DNA of 17,430 bases from assembly GCA_947470165.1 (NCBI GenBank), contig CANISN010000011.1:1-17430 (forward strand), in the 5' to 3' direction. The notes below the pieces were generated by a model. It did not search any database. It was not told where the DNA came from and was given only the letters and a program-made list of their open reading frames with translations. Made by a program: the position numbers and the translations under genes. This DNA comes from Burkholderiaceae bacterium (lineage in GTDB: Bacteria; Pseudomonadota; Gammaproteobacteria; Burkholderiales; Burkholderiaceae). Shown here in pieces: positions 16,232 through 17,430 of this stretch (position 1 is the stretch's first letter; every line of letters starts with the position of its first letter).

Positions 16232-16237
16232 ATTATA
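16232..16237 (-). promoter_or_regulatory. Candidate -10 box of the kinase/regulator operon
   Basis: On the - strand these bases read TATAAT, a perfect -10 hexamer. Transcription would start near 16225 with a leader of about 100 nt before the kinase gene. The -35 region at the right spacing is poor (AAGTGT-like), so activator dependence is possible. Confidence 0.4.
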
Positions 16238-16248
16238 TGAAAAATTTC

Positions 16249-16277
16249 TTGTTTACACTTATAGACCTTTCTAGAAT
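16249..16277 (+). promoter_or_regulatory. Candidate sigma-70 promoter of aceE
   Basis: TTGTTT (16249-16254) and TAGAAT (16272-16277) are separated by 17 bp. The -10 matches consensus at five of six positions and the -35 at three. Transcription would begin near 16284, leaving a leader of about 45 nt before ATG 16329. The region is very A/T-rich upstream. Confidence 0.45.
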
Positions 16278-16287
16278 ATTGTCTATA
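16260..16287. promoter_or_regulatory. Inverted repeat overlapping the aceE promoter (candidate operator)
   Basis: TATAGAC (16260-16266) and GTCTATA (16281-16287) are perfect inverted 7-bp arms separated by 14 bp. The half-sites are 21 bp apart, two helical turns. They bracket the predicted -10 box and start site of aceE. It does not resemble the AATTGGT-type site of E. coli PdhR. The adjacent response regulator or another dimeric factor could bind here. Confidence 0.4.
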
Positions 16288-16328
16288 GAGTGAATCAATA
16301 AAAGTGATGTAACTAATGGAGGCAGTTT

Positions 16329-17430
16329 ATGGCAGCAGTTCCAGATCAAATTTTGGGTAGCGCAGGAAAACTAGATGCAGATCCAGGTGAAACCCAAGAG
16401 TGGTTACAGGCTCTTGATGGTGTGATTCGTAATGAGGGTCCAGAGCGAGCCGCTTACCTCATCGACCAACAAATTTCGCATGCACGAGTGAATGGTGTAA
16501 ATCAGCCATTCCATGCAGAAACACCCTACATCAATACAATTCCAGTAGAGCAGCAAGCGCGCTTACCTGGAGATCAAAATGTTGAGCACCGCATCCGTTC
16601 CTATACCCGCTGGAATGCTATGGCCATGGTCTTGCGTGCCAATAAAGATACTAACGTTGGTGGACATATTTCATCATTTCAGTCCGCAGCTACTTTATAT
16701 GACGTAGGCTTCAACCATTTCTGGCATGCACCAACTCCTGAACATGGCGGTGATCTCATATTTGTACAAGGACACTCTGCACCGGGTGTTTATGCCCGCG
16801 CTTACATGTTGGGACGCTTATCAGATGAGCAGCTCAATAACTTCCGTCAAGAAGTTGGCGGTAAAGGAATTTCAAGCTATCCACACCCTTGGCTGATGCC
16901 AGATTTTTGGCAGTTCCCAACGGTATCTATGGGTCTTGGTCCCATCATGGCCATTTATCAAGCACGCTTTATGCGCTATATGCAGGATCGTGGATTTATT
17001 AAAGCTGAGGGTCGTAAGGTGTGGGCTTTTTTAGGTGATGGTGAAACAGATGAGCCAGAATCCCTTGGTGCAATCGGTATGGCGGGGCGTGAAAAATTAG
17101 ATAACCTCATTTTTGTAGTGAACTGCAACTTACAGCGGCTTGATGGCCCTGTTCGTGGCAACGGAAAAATTATTCAAGAACTCGAAGGGGAGTTTCGTGG
17201 TTCCGGCTGGAATGTCATCAAAGTAGTTTGGGGCGGTCATTGGGATGCTTTGTTTGCACGGGATAAAAAAGGTATTTTGATGCAGCGTCTTGGCGAAATC
17301 GTCGATGGCCAATATCAAACCATGAAGGCTAAGAACGGCGCCTATGTTCGTGAGATCGTATTTAATACCCCTGAGCTAAAAGCATTAGTGAGCGACTGGA
17401 GTGATGATGAGATTTGGCAGCTCAATCGTG
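16329..17430 (+). CDS. aceE: Pyruvate dehydrogenase E1 component, homodimeric type (partial, N-terminal part)
   Basis: The frame is open from ATG 16329 to the right edge (367 complete codons), about 40% of the usual ~890-residue protein. GGAGG at 16318-16322 sits 6 bp before the ATG, an excellent ribosome site. The sequence matches homodimeric AceE: RIRSYTRWNAMAMVLRAN, GGHISSFQSAATLYDVGFNHFW, QGHSAPGVYARAYMLGRL, YPHPWLMPDFWQFPTVSMGLGP. The thiamine-diphosphate motif starts at GDG 236-238 and ends at NCN 265-267. The enzyme decarboxylates pyruvate and passes the acetyl group to E2, linking glycolysis to the TCA cycle. aceF and lpd are expected to the right of the window. It is transcribed away from the kinase/regulator operon, with a 203-bp intergenic region holding promoter and operator candidates. 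Confidence 0.97.
   Translation, partial: MAAVPDQILGSAGKLDADPGETQEWLQALDGVIRNEGPERAAYLIDQQISHARVNGVNQPFHAETPYINTIPVEQQARLPGDQNVEHRIRSYTRWNAMAMVLRANKDTNVGGHISSFQSAATLYDVGFNHFWHAPTPEHGGDLIFVQGHSAPGVYARAYMLGRLSDEQLNNFRQEVGGKGISSYPHPWLMPDFWQFPTVSMGLGPIMAIYQARFMRYMQDRGFIKAEGRKVWAFLGDGETDEPESLGAIGMAGREKLDNLIFVVNCNLQRLDGPVRGNGKIIQELEGEFRGSGWNVIKVVWGGHWDALFARDKKGILMQRLGEIVDGQYQTMKAKNGAYVREIVFNTPELKALVSDWSDDEIWQLNR

Overview
The window looks like chromosomal DNA from a betaproteobacterium of the Burkholderiales with moderate GC. Polynucleobacter is my best guess. The guess rests on the glnA-ntrB-ntrC-xth order, a homodimeric-type AceE next to a PAS sensor kinase/FixJ-type regulator pair, and compact spacing. 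It is an inference from gene content, not from a marker gene. I see no tRNA, rRNA, insertion sequence, phage gene or CRISPR array. Almost all of the DNA is coding.

Left part (1-4786, all + strand): the C-terminal end of an HrpA-type RNA helicase, then a tight run of five genes. These encode an exported YVTN beta-propeller protein, an exported polysaccharide-deacetylase-like protein, a membrane sterol-desaturase/fatty-acid-hydroxylase family protein, an EI24/CysZ-like membrane protein and a MoaB/CinA-N-type molybdopterin-binding protein. Spacings are 5-11 bp, or an 8-bp overlap at the last junction, so they are probably co-transcribed. The first four are envelope or membrane proteins.

Centre (4787-9836, + strand): a nitrogen-control operon. 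The 200-bp leader holds two NtrC-type palindromes exactly 52 bp apart and a plausible sigma-54 -24/-12 element. glnA, ntrB, ntrC and xth (exonuclease III) follow. A textbook intrinsic terminator lies inside the first codons of ntrB, which suggests that most transcripts end after glnA and ntrBC-xth depends on readthrough. NtrC has GAFPGA in place of the near-invariant GAFTGA sigma-54 contact loop.

Right part (9833-16125, - strand): a PAS-containing membrane histidine kinase, a FixJ/LuxR-type response regulator, folD and an M3-family oligopeptidase, read leftwards and meeting xth tail to tail with a 4-bp overlap. A 203-bp divergent intergenic region rich in palindromes separates the kinase from aceE (pyruvate dehydrogenase E1), which runs off the right edge. 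The kinase/regulator pair is a natural candidate for controlling aceE, but nothing in the sequence proves it.

No wholly new system is evident. The points most worth checking are the NtrC loop substitution, the terminator inside ntrB, the noncanonical deacetylase motif and the operator-like repeats in front of aceE.
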